Below, in pieces: positions 26,301-33,786 of a stretch of DNA of 64,000 bases. The stretch spans positions 14,731-78,730 of the forward strand of contig NZ_JNWQ01000027.1 in the NCBI RefSeq assembly GCF_000716875.1. Direction: 5' to 3'. The DNA comes from Streptomyces novaecaesareae (lineage in GTDB: Bacteria; Actinomycetota; Actinomycetes; Streptomycetales; Streptomycetaceae). Within the stretch, counting starts at the first letter, position 1, and every line of letters starts with the position of its first letter. The position numbers and the translations under genes are program-made. The notes below the pieces were generated by a model that worked only from the letters and a program-made list of their open reading frames with translations, had not been told where the DNA came from and made no database searches.

Positions 26301-27195
26301 GGGCCGGCCGCCCGGAACGGAGGGGTTCTTCGAGTCCGGCGGCTCCTCCCTCGACGCGATCCGGCTGCTGTCGATGCTGCGCGGCAGGTTCGGCTACGAC
26401 ATCGCGTTCGGACGCTTCCTCGCGGACCCGACGGTGACCGGCCTGGCCCGGCTGTGCCGGACCGGACACGGCTCTTCGAGCGAGGCGGTGTGGAGCTTCA
26501 CCCCGCGCCCGGTGGCCCGGCCGCGCGGCCGGGTGATCGTCTTCCCGCCGGTCGGCGGGGGCGTCGCCTGCTACGCCGGGCTGGTCCGGAGCCTGCCGGG
26601 CGACCTCGACGTCCACCTGCTCGGATTCGACCGGCCCTTCGACGCGGCCGCGGCCCCGACGCTGGCGGCAGCCGCGGAGCTCTGCCTGCGCCACCTGGAG
26701 GCACGGATCGACGACCCGGGCGTCCCGTGCGTCTTGGTCGGCTGGTCGTTCGGCGGTGCGCTCGCCGTCGAGGCCGCGCGGGCGTCCTCGTTCCCGGTCA
26801 GCCGGGTCGTCGTGCTCGACACCCCGGTGTCGGCGGCGGCGCGCCACTGCGCGGACTCCGACGGGGCGATGGTGTCCGCGTTCGTCGAGGACATCCGTCG
26901 GGCGGGCGGAGTGGTGGCGTCGGAGCGGGACGTGGACACCGACCCGGCCCTGCACCGGAGGTTCGAGGTGTACCGGCAGAACATGCTGCTGCTGCGCGAC
27001 TGGCAGCCGGGCCGGGTGCCGGCCCCGCTGGTCCAGTTCCGGGCCGGCGAACGGCCCGCCGAGCCGGACCCGCAGGCCTGGCGGGAGTGGGCGCCGACGG
27101 TGCGCACCGTCGCGCTGACGGGCGGGCACTTCGACGTGTTCGAGCCGGAGAACGTACGGCGGGTCCAGGACGAGATCGAGGGCGGATGGCAGTGA
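23365..27195 (+). CDS. NRPS, domains Cy*-A(Cys)-T-TE
   Basis: 1276 residues, GTG start overlapping the previous stop by 8. Residues about 20-430 are heterocyclization-like (LQRAYLVGDQDGLELRG, PFAFTATEL, RVPQVLLDHQV, FDWRTD), but the DxxxxD motif reads A147-LWLM-D152, losing the first Asp. The A domain (about 440-960) gives the by-eye code D-L-Y-N-L-S-L-I-W, which is the cysteine code of siderophore NRPSs. Carrier serine Ser995 (GGSSLD). The thioesterase (about 1020-1276) has Ser1128 in GWSFGG, an Asp in VVLDTP and His in GGHFDVF. It should load Cys, join it to an upstream unit and release the product. Whether a thiazoline ring forms is doubtful given the missing Asp. Confidence 0.9.
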   Translation: MTEHVGTTAGTTAETAAASDHGLGPLQRAYLVGDQDGLELRGPARYYLACELPVSAVDSLQQRLDRLVREAPILRTRVGADLTRTPVAGDPVVPVTVLDATEAAFDTVDGGVRDEFRSDTLEFDAWPQLRVTVVRSDRRARIHLVYALWLMDAASLARFLRALAGDTDGEPAAPVPAPPTGRRRERDERYWRKVAPTLPETVEAPLRPDWRHAGRAVTHRMLHLDRPTAEAVTRQAKEHGLTVPMVLLTVYGALLGAVGGGRPHTVTLVRSQQDPDAGDGQLGNHGTPLPVAVPAAEGRDFVSLAREVQGRVLEQSLHSSLSGPEIARLADPAGDRRRLLYPFAFTATELDTPREAELGLLRDWDTLHLRVPQVLLDHQVGVDRDGTIRLGFDWRTDAFDEGFLDDFVEQYARAVDRLAAEGADWTDPALTQAPAPPAAEPARPAQHRGATLQQRVLETVDRMPEAPAVRDGDGVLTYAELADAAAEVARRLTTAGATVGDHVAIHLPRGRGQVVAILGALLAGCVYIPLDWSLPPGRLDRITRQARLRFAVTADEGSVADGWQQRGVRTIAVPTAAATAAPTAAPAAPGERRLPDRGAPDVAYVIFTSGSTGEPKGVVIRHHAVLNTVDAVNDLIKLGPSDSVLSVSSIGFDLSVYDIFGPLLVGAAVVMLPEDTARTPSAWTRTVTEHAVTVWNSAPALAALLAEEGGALPSIRSYLLSGDWIPLNLPAGLERLSAGAEVISLGGATEGSIWSIHHRIAPADRTGRSIPYGKPLAGQDILVLDARRGVCQDWHIGEIHIAGDGVADGYLNDPQRTAEAFVDDPRHGWIYRTGDRGRRGPDGVVEFLGRADTQVKVNGYRVELGEIEAQLNAMDHVGRSAACVPQDGGGVLAYVTLAADAPADWRERSIAALRDQLPSYMVPFALVDLDEIPLTANGKVDHRRLRTAAPPPGAPAAAAAPLDRGPHTQEVAACWTELLGRPPGTEGFFESGGSSLDAIRLLSMLRGRFGYDIAFGRFLADPTVTGLARLCRTGHGSSSEAVWSFTPRPVARPRGRVIVFPPVGGGVACYAGLVRSLPGDLDVHLLGFDRPFDAAAAPTLAAAAELCLRHLEARIDDPGVPCVLVGWSFGGALAVEAARASSFPVSRVVVLDTPVSAAARHCADSDGAMVSAFVEDIRRAGGVVASERDVDTDPALHRRFEVYRQNMLLLRDWQPGRVPAPLVQFRAGERPAEPDPQAWREWAPTVRTVALTGGHFDVFEPENVRRVQDEIEGGWQ

Positions 27196-27500
27196 ACGAA
27201 CCGAACGTGATCAGCACGATCATCGGTCAACTGGCGGGACAGGGCTACGGGATAGGTCCCGAGGAGTATGAGGCGGACCTCGTCGGCGCCGGGGTCAACT
27301 CCGTGAACCTGGTCCGGCTGCTGTCCGTCCTGGAGGAGCAGTTCGACGTCGAGTTCGCCGTGGCCGAGCTCTTCCGCGAGCCGGTGACCGTCGCCCGCCT
27401 CGCCGCGGAGATCAACGCGCAGATCAACGCGCAGATCAACGCGCAGATCAACGCGCAGATCGACTCGCAGGTCGACGCACAGCGGGCGGTGGGCAGGTGA
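27186..27500 (+). CDS. Stand-alone acyl/peptidyl carrier protein with repeat tail
   Basis: 104 residues counted from ATG 27186; a GTG at 27192, which overlaps the NRPS stop by 4, is equally likely as start. The carrier motif is DLVGAGVNSVNLVRLL with Ser39 as pantetheine site, and the remainder (EEQFDVEFAVAELFREPVTVARLAAEI) fits a four-helix carrier. The C-terminus is a tandem run of Ile-Asn-Ala-Gln units encoded by 12-bp repeats. It lies between the NRPS and a flavoenzyme gene, so it may hold the substrate of that flavoenzyme or of the acyl-AMP ligase. Confidence 0.85.
   Translation: MAVNEPNVISTIIGQLAGQGYGIGPEEYEADLVGAGVNSVNLVRLLSVLEEQFDVEFAVAELFREPVTVARLAAEINAQINAQINAQINAQIDSQVDAQRAVGR
27411..27482. 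repeat. 12-bp coding tandem repeat in the carrier-protein gene
   Basis: Four perfect copies of ATCAACGCGCAG (27411-27458) and two diverged copies (27459-27482), giving a tail of repeating I-N-A-Q. Exact repeats keep frame whatever the copy number, so length may vary between strains. Confidence 0.9.
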
Positions 27501-28651
27501 GCGCCGCCGTGCCGCCGGCCCGGCCGCTGCCGCTGGTCGAACAGGCGGGGGACATCGCCGAGTTGGCGGGCCGCCGGGCCGAGAAGGCCGAGGCCGCCCG
27601 CACTCCGGACCTCGACGTCGTGACCGCGCTCCTCACGGCCGGGGCCGCACGCCACTTCGTACCGGCCTCGTTCGGCGGCCCCGGCGGGACGTTCGCGGAA
27701 CTGAAGCGGGCGGCCGTCGTCATCGGCGCGCAGTGCCCGGCGACGGCCTGGTGCGCGGTGGTGGCCGGGCTGATGACCCGTACCGCGGCCCACCTGCCGC
27801 CGGCCGGGCAGCAGCGGCTGTGGGCCGGCGGGCCGGACACCCTCATCGCGGGCGGGGTGACGCCCCGGGGCACCGCCGTCCCGGTGGCGGGCGGCCGACT
27901 GCTCTCGGGCGCCTGGCCGTTGGTGTCCTCCTCGGAGCGGGCCGACTGGATCCTGCTGTTCGCCGCATCGGCGGGCAGCGCTGTGGAGGACGCCGCCGGG
28001 CCGCTGGTGTGCCTGGTACCGAGCTCCGAGGTCCGCATCGAGCGGACCTGGGACGACGTCGGGATGCAGGCGACCGGCAGCCACACGGTGGTCGTCGAGG
28101 AGGTCTTCGTCCCGGAGGAGCTGACCTTCCCGGTCGCCGTGCTCGCCGAGCTGGACGCCCCGCCGCCGGGCCCGGACGGTCGCGCGGTGCCACTGCAGGC
28201 CGTGAACACCTTCCTGTTCTGCCTGCCGATGCTCGGCGCCGCCCGCGGCGCACTGCGGCGGTGGAAGGAGCTCAGCGGGGCGAAGCTCCAGGGCCGCCCG
28301 GCCGGCTACGACCCGGTGGTCGCCCACCACGCGGACGTGTTCGCGCGCAGCTCCGCCGAGATCGACGCGGCCGAACTGCTGCTGGACCGCATCGCCGGGC
28401 TCGTCGACACCGCGCCGGCCGTCACCCGCGCCGAGGTGGCGCGCCACCAGCGGGACTGCGCCTTCGCGGCCGAGCTGCTGGTCCGCGCGGTGGACCGGCT
28501 CATGCGGGCTTCCGGCTCCGCCGGGCACAGCACCGGCTCCGTCCTGCAGCGACTGTGGCGCGACATCCACACCGCGGGCTCCCACGCGACGCTCCAGTTC
28601 GGCACGGCCGCGGCCGGCTACGCCCGGGCGGAGCTCACCGGCGGCAGCTGA
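27497..28651 (+). CDS. Acyl-CoA-dehydrogenase-fold flavoenzyme (group D hydroxylase-like)
   Basis: 384 residues, GTG start with GTGA overlap. N-terminal helical domain, a beta domain with FVPASFGGPGGTF, LLSGAWPLVSSSERADWIL and DDVGMQATGSHTVVVEEVFVPEE, and a C-terminal helical domain ending in LQRLWRDIHTAGSHATLQFG. The last segment and the lack of an obvious catalytic Glu resemble flavin-dependent hydroxylases/monooxygenases of this fold (HsaA, HpaB relatives) more than true dehydrogenases. Directly after a carrier-protein gene it probably oxidises a carrier-bound or free amino acid intermediate. Reaction unknown; a reductase partner is not encoded nearby. Confidence 0.75.
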   Translation: MSAAVPPARPLPLVEQAGDIAELAGRRAEKAEAARTPDLDVVTALLTAGAARHFVPASFGGPGGTFAELKRAAVVIGAQCPATAWCAVVAGLMTRTAAHLPPAGQQRLWAGGPDTLIAGGVTPRGTAVPVAGGRLLSGAWPLVSSSERADWILLFAASAGSAVEDAAGPLVCLVPSSEVRIERTWDDVGMQATGSHTVVVEEVFVPEELTFPVAVLAELDAPPPGPDGRAVPLQAVNTFLFCLPMLGAARGALRRWKELSGAKLQGRPAGYDPVVAHHADVFARSSAEIDAAELLLDRIAGLVDTAPAVTRAEVARHQRDCAFAAELLVRAVDRLMRASGSAGHSTGSVLQRLWRDIHTAGSHATLQFGTAAAGYARAELTGGS

Positions 28652-28739
28652 GCACGGCACGCCCAGGGCCCGACACCCCGACATCACGTCACCCGACATC
28701 ACGTCACCGCACCGCACCGCACCGCGAAGAAGGGAAACC

Positions 28740-29516
28740 ATGGACTCCACCACCGACATGCGGCTCGCCGCCGCCGACGCACACTGCGGCCGGGGGGCGC
28801 CCTCCCCGTACCTGGAGAAGCTGGAGCGCCACGGCTTCGTCGTCCTGGAGCCCGAGGGCCCGGACCAGGGCCCGGACCAGATGTCCCTGGAGGACATCAT
28901 GGCGCCGCTCGGCGCGGGGGCGGCGTACGGCTTCGGGAGCCATCTCATCCAGGAGCAGCGGCCCGGCACGGACAACTCCCAGTTCCGCACCGGCGCGATC
29001 CCGATGCACGTCGACGGGCACCTGAACGCGAACAAGGTCAGCTACATCGGGCTGGAGTGCCTGGAGGCCCCGTACGAGGGCGGCGAGACGCTGATCGCCG
29101 GCAGTGCCGCGTTCTTCGCGACGGCCCCCGCCGACCTGGTGGAGACCCTGCGCGGCCTGGAGATCGAGTACTGGTCCAGGGTCTCGGGCTTCTACGTGGA
29201 GCGCCCCGACGGCAACCCGGTCGTGGCGCCGGTGCAGGTGGACCCGGTCACCGGCGGGGACGCCCTGTGGGTCGGGCTGGACTACCCACCGGACCCGGAA
29301 CGCAACTTCGGCGCGGCCGTCCGCGGCTACACCCCGGAGCAGAGCACCGCGCTCTTCGAGGTGCTGGACCGCTGGCTGACCGCGCCCGAGGTGATGTACA
29401 CGCACCGGTGGCGGGCCGGGCAGGTGCTGGTCATGGACAACCGGCGGGTCGTGCACGCGCGCGCGTCCTACCCCGCGGACTCCCCGAGAAGGCTGCGGCG
29501 CATCTCGGTCGGTTGA
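28740..29516 (+). CDS. CarC/ThnQ-like Fe(II)/2-oxoglutarate dioxygenase 2
   Basis: 258 residues, clearly a paralogue of the first dioxygenase of this operon (shared KLDEYGFVVL/KLERHGFVVL, GGETLIA, AFFA-APADL). Iron ligands His90 and Asp92 (MHVDGH) and His239 (RRVVHARA). The segment QVLVMDNRRVVH is nearly identical to CarC's LLIMDNRRVIH. Two such oxygenases also occur in the thienamycin cluster (ThnG and ThnQ), where they desaturate the ring and oxidise side chains. AGAAGGGAAACC precedes the start. The 88-base gap before it contains a direct repeat CGACATCACGTCACC. Confidence 0.82.
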   Translation: MDSTTDMRLAAADAHCGRGAPSPYLEKLERHGFVVLEPEGPDQGPDQMSLEDIMAPLGAGAAYGFGSHLIQEQRPGTDNSQFRTGAIPMHVDGHLNANKVSYIGLECLEAPYEGGETLIAGSAAFFATAPADLVETLRGLEIEYWSRVSGFYVERPDGNPVVAPVQVDPVTGGDALWVGLDYPPDPERNFGAAVRGYTPEQSTALFEVLDRWLTAPEVMYTHRWRAGQVLVMDNRRVVHARASYPADSPRRLRRISVG

Positions 29517-29552
29517 CGCCCGCTGGTTCCACCCCCCTCTCGGAGTTTCCCC

Positions 29553-31070
29553 ATGTCTGATGTCGCAGCGCTCCCGGCCACCGGAGCCGGCCGGGATGCC
29601 CGCCCGCTCCGCCCCGGCATCGTGCTGGCCACCCTGCTCAGCTGCCAGTTGCTGATCGTCCTCGACGTGACGGTCATGAACGTGGTGCTGCCCCGCATCC
29701 GCACCGACCTGAACTTCGGTGCCACCACGCTGCCCTGGGTCCTCGACGCCTACACCCTGGCGTTCGGCGGGCTGCTGCTGGTCAGCGGCCGGGCGGGCGA
29801 CCTCTTCGGCCGGCGGCGGCTGTTCACCGCGGGCGTCGCCCTGTTCACCGCGGCGTCGCTGGCCGGGGGCCTGGCGCAGTCGCCCGGCTGGCTGCTGGGC
29901 GCCCGGGTCGCCCAGGGCGTCGGTGCCGCCATGGCCGGGCCGAACGCGCTGGCGCTGCTGAACACCGTCTTCACCGAGCCGAAGGCCCGGGTGCGCGCCC
30001 TGGCGCTGTACTCGGGGATGGCCAGCGCCGGGTTCGCCGTCGGACTGATCCTCGGCGGTCTGCTGGCGCAGTGGCTCGGCTGGCGGGCGGTGCTGTTCAT
30101 CAACGTCCCCCTGGGCGTCCCGGCGGTCGTGCTGGCCCGGCGGTACCTGCCGGTGGTGCCACGGCGGGAGGGCCGGCTGGACCTGCTGGGCGCGTTGACC
30201 GCGACGGGCGGGGTCGCCGCCCTGGTGTACGGCTTCATCCAGGCCGCGACGCACGGCTGGGGCGGCGTGACGATCGGCCTCTCGCTGCTCGCGGGTGCGG
30301 CCCTGCTGGTGGCCTTCGTCCTCGTGGAGCGGCGGGCGGCGCAGCCCCTGCTGCCGCTGGTGCTGTTCGCCGACCGCGACCGCGCGACCGCCTACACCAA
30401 CGTGTTCGTCGGCTACATGGCGAGCATGTCGATGTTCTTCGTCCTCTCCCTGTACATGCAGGACGTGCGGGAGGCGGGCCCGCTGGCGACCGGGTTCGCG
30501 TTCCTCCCGACGGCCGTGCTGATGTTCGCGATGATCCGGCTGGCGCCGTCCCTGCTGCGGCGGTTCGGGCCGAAGCCGGTGACCATGACCGGCACCGCGC
30601 TGCTGGTCGCCGGGCTGCTCCTGCTGACCCGACTGACCGTCGACACCGGCTACTTCCCCCTGGTGTTCGTGGCGACGGTGCTGATGGGCTGCGGGACGGG
30701 GCTGGGGCTGATGCCGCTGGCCGTGATCATCATGGCGAAGGTGCCGTCCAGCGCGGCCGGGTCCGCCGGCGGCGCGCTGCAGACCGTCCAGCAGACCGGC
30801 GTCACGCTCGGCGTGGCCATCCTGACCACGGTGTTCGGGGCGTACTCCCGGGGCACGACCGGGACGCCGAAGGACGCCGTGGTCAGCGGCGCCACCGCCG
30901 CGTTCGCCGCCGCCGCCGTGATGGCCGCGCTGGCCTTCGCGGGGACCTTCGCCTTCCGTTCCGCGAAGGCGTCCGCGGACACATCAGCGAACGTATCCGC
31001 GAACGCATCCGCGGACGCAGGAAACCCCTCGAAAGCAGCCGACCCTTCGAAAGCGGGAGACCATGAGTAG
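29553..31070 (+). CDS. MFS exporter, DHA2/EmrB-QacA type
   Basis: 505 residues with about 14 hydrophobic helices. Motifs: LLIVLDVTVMNVVLPRI in helix 1, GRAGDLFGRRRLF (motif A) after helix 2 and GGLLAQWLGWRAVLFINVPLG (motif C region). The C-terminal 40 residues are a Ser/Ala/Asp-rich low-complexity tail. Its position inside the operon, with an 8-base overlap into the P450 gene, points to export of the cluster's product and thus self-protection. Confidence 0.92.
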   Translation: MSDVAALPATGAGRDARPLRPGIVLATLLSCQLLIVLDVTVMNVVLPRIRTDLNFGATTLPWVLDAYTLAFGGLLLVSGRAGDLFGRRRLFTAGVALFTAASLAGGLAQSPGWLLGARVAQGVGAAMAGPNALALLNTVFTEPKARVRALALYSGMASAGFAVGLILGGLLAQWLGWRAVLFINVPLGVPAVVLARRYLPVVPRREGRLDLLGALTATGGVAALVYGFIQAATHGWGGVTIGLSLLAGAALLVAFVLVERRAAQPLLPLVLFADRDRATAYTNVFVGYMASMSMFFVLSLYMQDVREAGPLATGFAFLPTAVLMFAMIRLAPSLLRRFGPKPVTMTGTALLVAGLLLLTRLTVDTGYFPLVFVATVLMGCGTGLGLMPLAVIIMAKVPSSAAGSAGGALQTVQQTGVTLGVAILTTVFGAYSRGTTGTPKDAVVSGATAAFAAAAVMAALAFAGTFAFRSAKASADTSANVSANASADAGNPSKAADPSKAGDHE

Positions 31071-32283
31071 CACCGTGAACGCGGACTCCGTGCACCGGCT
31101 GACGGAGGACTTCTTCCAGGACCCGCACGCCGCCTACCGGTTGCTGAACGAGCGGGGCCCGGTCCACCGGGTGGAGTTCCCCAGCGGCGTCCGCGCGTGG
31201 CTCGTCACCGGCTACGACGCCGCCCGGCAGGCCCTGGCGGACCCCACCGTCAGCAAGGACCTCTACGGCCCGGCGGGTGAGGTCGCGCAGGCCAACGGCA
31301 ACGCCGTGCTCCGGCTCGACCCGCCGGTCAACGACCACATGCTCTACGCCGATCCGCCGCGGCACGCCCGCCTGCGGAAGATCGCCATGAAGGCGTTGTC
31401 CAGCCGGGTGGTGCGCGACTTCACGCCCAGGATCGAGCAGATCGCGCAGTCGCTGCTCGACGGCATCGACGGCAAGGAGACCGTCGACCTGCTGGCGGAC
31501 TACGCGTACCCGTTCTCCTGCACCGTGATCTGCGAGCTGATCGGCATCGACGCCGCCGACCGCGGCGAGTTCGAGAAGGCCCTGACCACGCAGGTGTCCA
31601 CCGCGGACGTCGCCGAACGGGCCGCCGCGGCCGCGGCGTTCGGCGACTACGTGAACCGCCTCATCGACGCCCGCGAGACGGCGGTCGGCGACGACCTGAT
31701 GTCGGAGCTGCTGGCACCGGCCGACGACGGCGACCGGCTCGACCGGCGCGAGCTCGTGGCCATGGTGAACGTCATCCTGCTCGGCAGCCAGGAGACCACC
31801 TCCGGCCTCATCGGCAACGCCGTCCTGATGCTGCAGAGCCGGCCGGACCTGCGCGCCGAACTGCTGCGGGAGCCGGGCCTGACGCCGGCCTTCCTGGAGG
31901 AGGTGCTGCGGTACGAGAGTTCGGGGAACATCTCCAGCTACCGCTTCACCACGGCGCCGGTCCGGATCGGCGGGCAGACCATCGAGGGCGGGCAGATCCT
32001 GCTGGTGGCCGTGGCCTCCGCCAACCGCGACCCCGGGCAGTTCGAGCGGCCCGACGAACTGGACCCGCACCGCGCGGACAACCGGCACCTCGCCTTCGGT
32101 CACGGCATCCACCGCTGCCCCGGCGCCGCCCTGGCCCGGGTGGACACCCGGATCGGACTCTCCGCCCTGCTGAGCCGCTTCCCCGACCTCTCGCTCGCCG
32201 TGCCCGCCGAGGAACTGCGCTGGCAGCCGAGCCTGATCGCCCGCTCGCTGGTGTCCCTGCCCGTCCGGCTGGGCGCCGCGTGA
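31063..32283 (+). CDS. Cytochrome P450
   Basis: 406-residue soluble bacterial P450. Heme-binding motif FGHGIHRCPGAALAR with Cys352, the ExxR of helix K in EEVLRYES and the helix I segment NVILLGSQETTSGL, where the usual Ala-Gly is Leu-Gly-Ser before the conserved Glu-Thr-Thr. The start overlaps the exporter stop by 8 bases. It is a tailoring oxidase of the carbapenem-like/NRPS pathway: hydroxylation, desaturation or C-S bond formation are all possible. No ferredoxin gene is adjacent. Confidence 0.93.
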   Translation: MSSTVNADSVHRLTEDFFQDPHAAYRLLNERGPVHRVEFPSGVRAWLVTGYDAARQALADPTVSKDLYGPAGEVAQANGNAVLRLDPPVNDHMLYADPPRHARLRKIAMKALSSRVVRDFTPRIEQIAQSLLDGIDGKETVDLLADYAYPFSCTVICELIGIDAADRGEFEKALTTQVSTADVAERAAAAAAFGDYVNRLIDARETAVGDDLMSELLAPADDGDRLDRRELVAMVNVILLGSQETTSGLIGNAVLMLQSRPDLRAELLREPGLTPAFLEEVLRYESSGNISSYRFTTAPVRIGGQTIEGGQILLVAVASANRDPGQFERPDELDPHRADNRHLAFGHGIHRCPGAALARVDTRIGLSALLSRFPDLSLAVPAEELRWQPSLIARSLVSLPVRLGAA

Positions 32284-32350
32284 CCATCGCACGGCGAAAT
32301 GCACCAACGCCGCACGCACCACACATCGACCGGGAACCGAAAGGACGGAC

Positions 32351-33682
32351 ATGATGGACGAACTCGCCCGCGCCGTGGTGGCAGGAGCCTCTCCCGAGGT
32401 CATCGAGCGCACGCCGCTCCCCGCCGAGTACCTGGCCGCCCACCTGAGAATCGAGGACGTCGGCCTGTTCTCCGGGGAGGACGACAAGGACGTCCGCAAG
32501 TCGATCCGGGTGGGCCCGGTCCCGATGCCGGAGCTCGCCCCCGACGAGGTGCTCATCGCGGTGATGGCTTCCGCGCTGAACTACAACACCATCTGGTCGG
32601 CGACCTTCGAACCGCTGCCCAGCTTCAACTTCCTGCAGTACTACGGCAAGCAGGGCGGTTGGGCGGCCCGGCACGACCAGCCGTACCACGTCATCGGCTC
32701 GGACGCCGCCGGCGTGGTCGTGCGGGCCGGCACCGGCGTGCGCAACGTGAAGATCGGCGACCACGTGGTGGTGGCGACCGCGCACGTCGACGACCAGGAC
32801 CCGGTCACCCACAGCGACGGCATGCTCGGCGCGGAACAGCGGGCATGGGGGTTCGAGACCAACTTCGGCGGGCTCGCCCACTACGCGGTGGCGCGGGCCA
32901 GCCAGCTGCTGCCCAAGGCCGCCCACCTGAGCTGGGAGGAGGCGGCCGTCAACCCGCTGTGTGCCGGGACGGCCTACCGGATGCTGGTCAGCGAGCGCGG
33001 CGCCAACATGCGGCAGGGCGACGTCGTGCTGATCTGGGGCGCGGCCGGCGGACTGGGCGGGTACGCCGCCCAGTTCGTGCGCAACGGCGGCGGCATCCCG
33101 GTGGGGATCGTCAGCTCGGACGAGAAGGCCGACATCGCGCGGCGCCTCGGCTGCGAGCTGGTCATCGACCGGCGCGAGATCGGGGAGATCTCCGCCGATC
33201 CGGAGGTCACCCTGAAGGCGGGCAAGCGCCTGGGGCGGATCATCCGGGAGAAGATCGGCGAGGACCCCAACATCGTCTTCGAGCACGTCGGCCGGGACAC
33301 CTTCGGCGTCTCGGTGTTCGTGGCCCGGCGCGGCGGCACCATCGTGACCTGCGGGTCGAGCACCGGCTACCAGCACACCTTCGACAACCGCTACCTGTGG
33401 ATGCGGCTGAAGAAGATCGTCGGCAGCCACGGCGCGAACCTGCACGAGCAGTGGCAGACCAACCGCCTGATCCAGCAGGGCCGCGTCTGCCCGATCATCT
33501 CCGGGGCGTACCCGCTGGAGGCGGTCGCCGAGGCGGCCCGCGCGATCCAGCAGAACCGGCACACCGGCAAGGTCGGCATCCTCTGCCTGGCACCGGAGGC
33601 GGGCCTCGGCGTGACGGACGGCGGCCTGCGGGCGCGGATCGGCGAGGAGCGGGTGGCGCCGCTGATGACGGGCGGCCGGTGA
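32351..33682 (+). CDS. ccr: Crotonyl-CoA carboxylase/reductase
   Basis: 443-residue medium-chain dehydrogenase/reductase converting crotonyl-CoA, CO2 and NADPH to ethylmalonyl-CoA. The signature ALNYNTIWSATFEP and the CO2-anchoring residues described for the Kitasatospora setae enzyme are matched: Asn79, Phe168 and Glu169 (WGFETNFGG), with His360 in GSHGAN as the likely fourth. NADPH motif IWGAAGGLGGYAAQF. It is therefore expected to carboxylate, not merely reduce. No polyketide synthase is in the window, so its product has no obvious consumer except the CarB-like synthase. GAAAGGAC precedes the start; the second ATG at 32354 is an alternative. Confidence 0.93.
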   Translation: MMDELARAVVAGASPEVIERTPLPAEYLAAHLRIEDVGLFSGEDDKDVRKSIRVGPVPMPELAPDEVLIAVMASALNYNTIWSATFEPLPSFNFLQYYGKQGGWAARHDQPYHVIGSDAAGVVVRAGTGVRNVKIGDHVVVATAHVDDQDPVTHSDGMLGAEQRAWGFETNFGGLAHYAVARASQLLPKAAHLSWEEAAVNPLCAGTAYRMLVSERGANMRQGDVVLIWGAAGGLGGYAAQFVRNGGGIPVGIVSSDEKADIARRLGCELVIDRREIGEISADPEVTLKAGKRLGRIIREKIGEDPNIVFEHVGRDTFGVSVFVARRGGTIVTCGSSTGYQHTFDNRYLWMRLKKIVGSHGANLHEQWQTNRLIQQGRVCPIISGAYPLEAVAEAARAIQQNRHTGKVGILCLAPEAGLGVTDGGLRARIGEERVAPLMTGGR

Positions 33683-33748
33683 CCGAAGCCCGGTGAGCGG
33701 ACGGCCGGACACGCTGTTGCACGGCCGTGACGGAGCGGCGCCGAATCC

Positions 33749-33779
33749 TTACGAGTTCCTCATGACGTGCACGTAGGGT
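33749..33779 (+). promoter_or_regulatory. Candidate promoter of the PBP gene
   Basis: TTACGA (33749-33754) and TAGGGT (33774-33779) with a 19-base spacer, 7 bases before the PBP start codon. If used, the transcript would be nearly leaderless and the PBP could be expressed independently of the operon. Confidence 0.3.
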
Positions 33780-33786
33780 CCGGCCC

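Noticed and set aside
23263..27129. Very long - strand open frame opposite the Cys NRPS
   Set aside because: Same codon-bias shadow; the + strand frame has clear Cy, A, T and TE motifs.
27497..28651. Fatty acid beta-oxidation acyl-CoA dehydrogenase
   Set aside because: The C-terminal LQRLWRDIHTAGSH pattern and the biosynthetic context favour a hydroxylase-like flavoenzyme.
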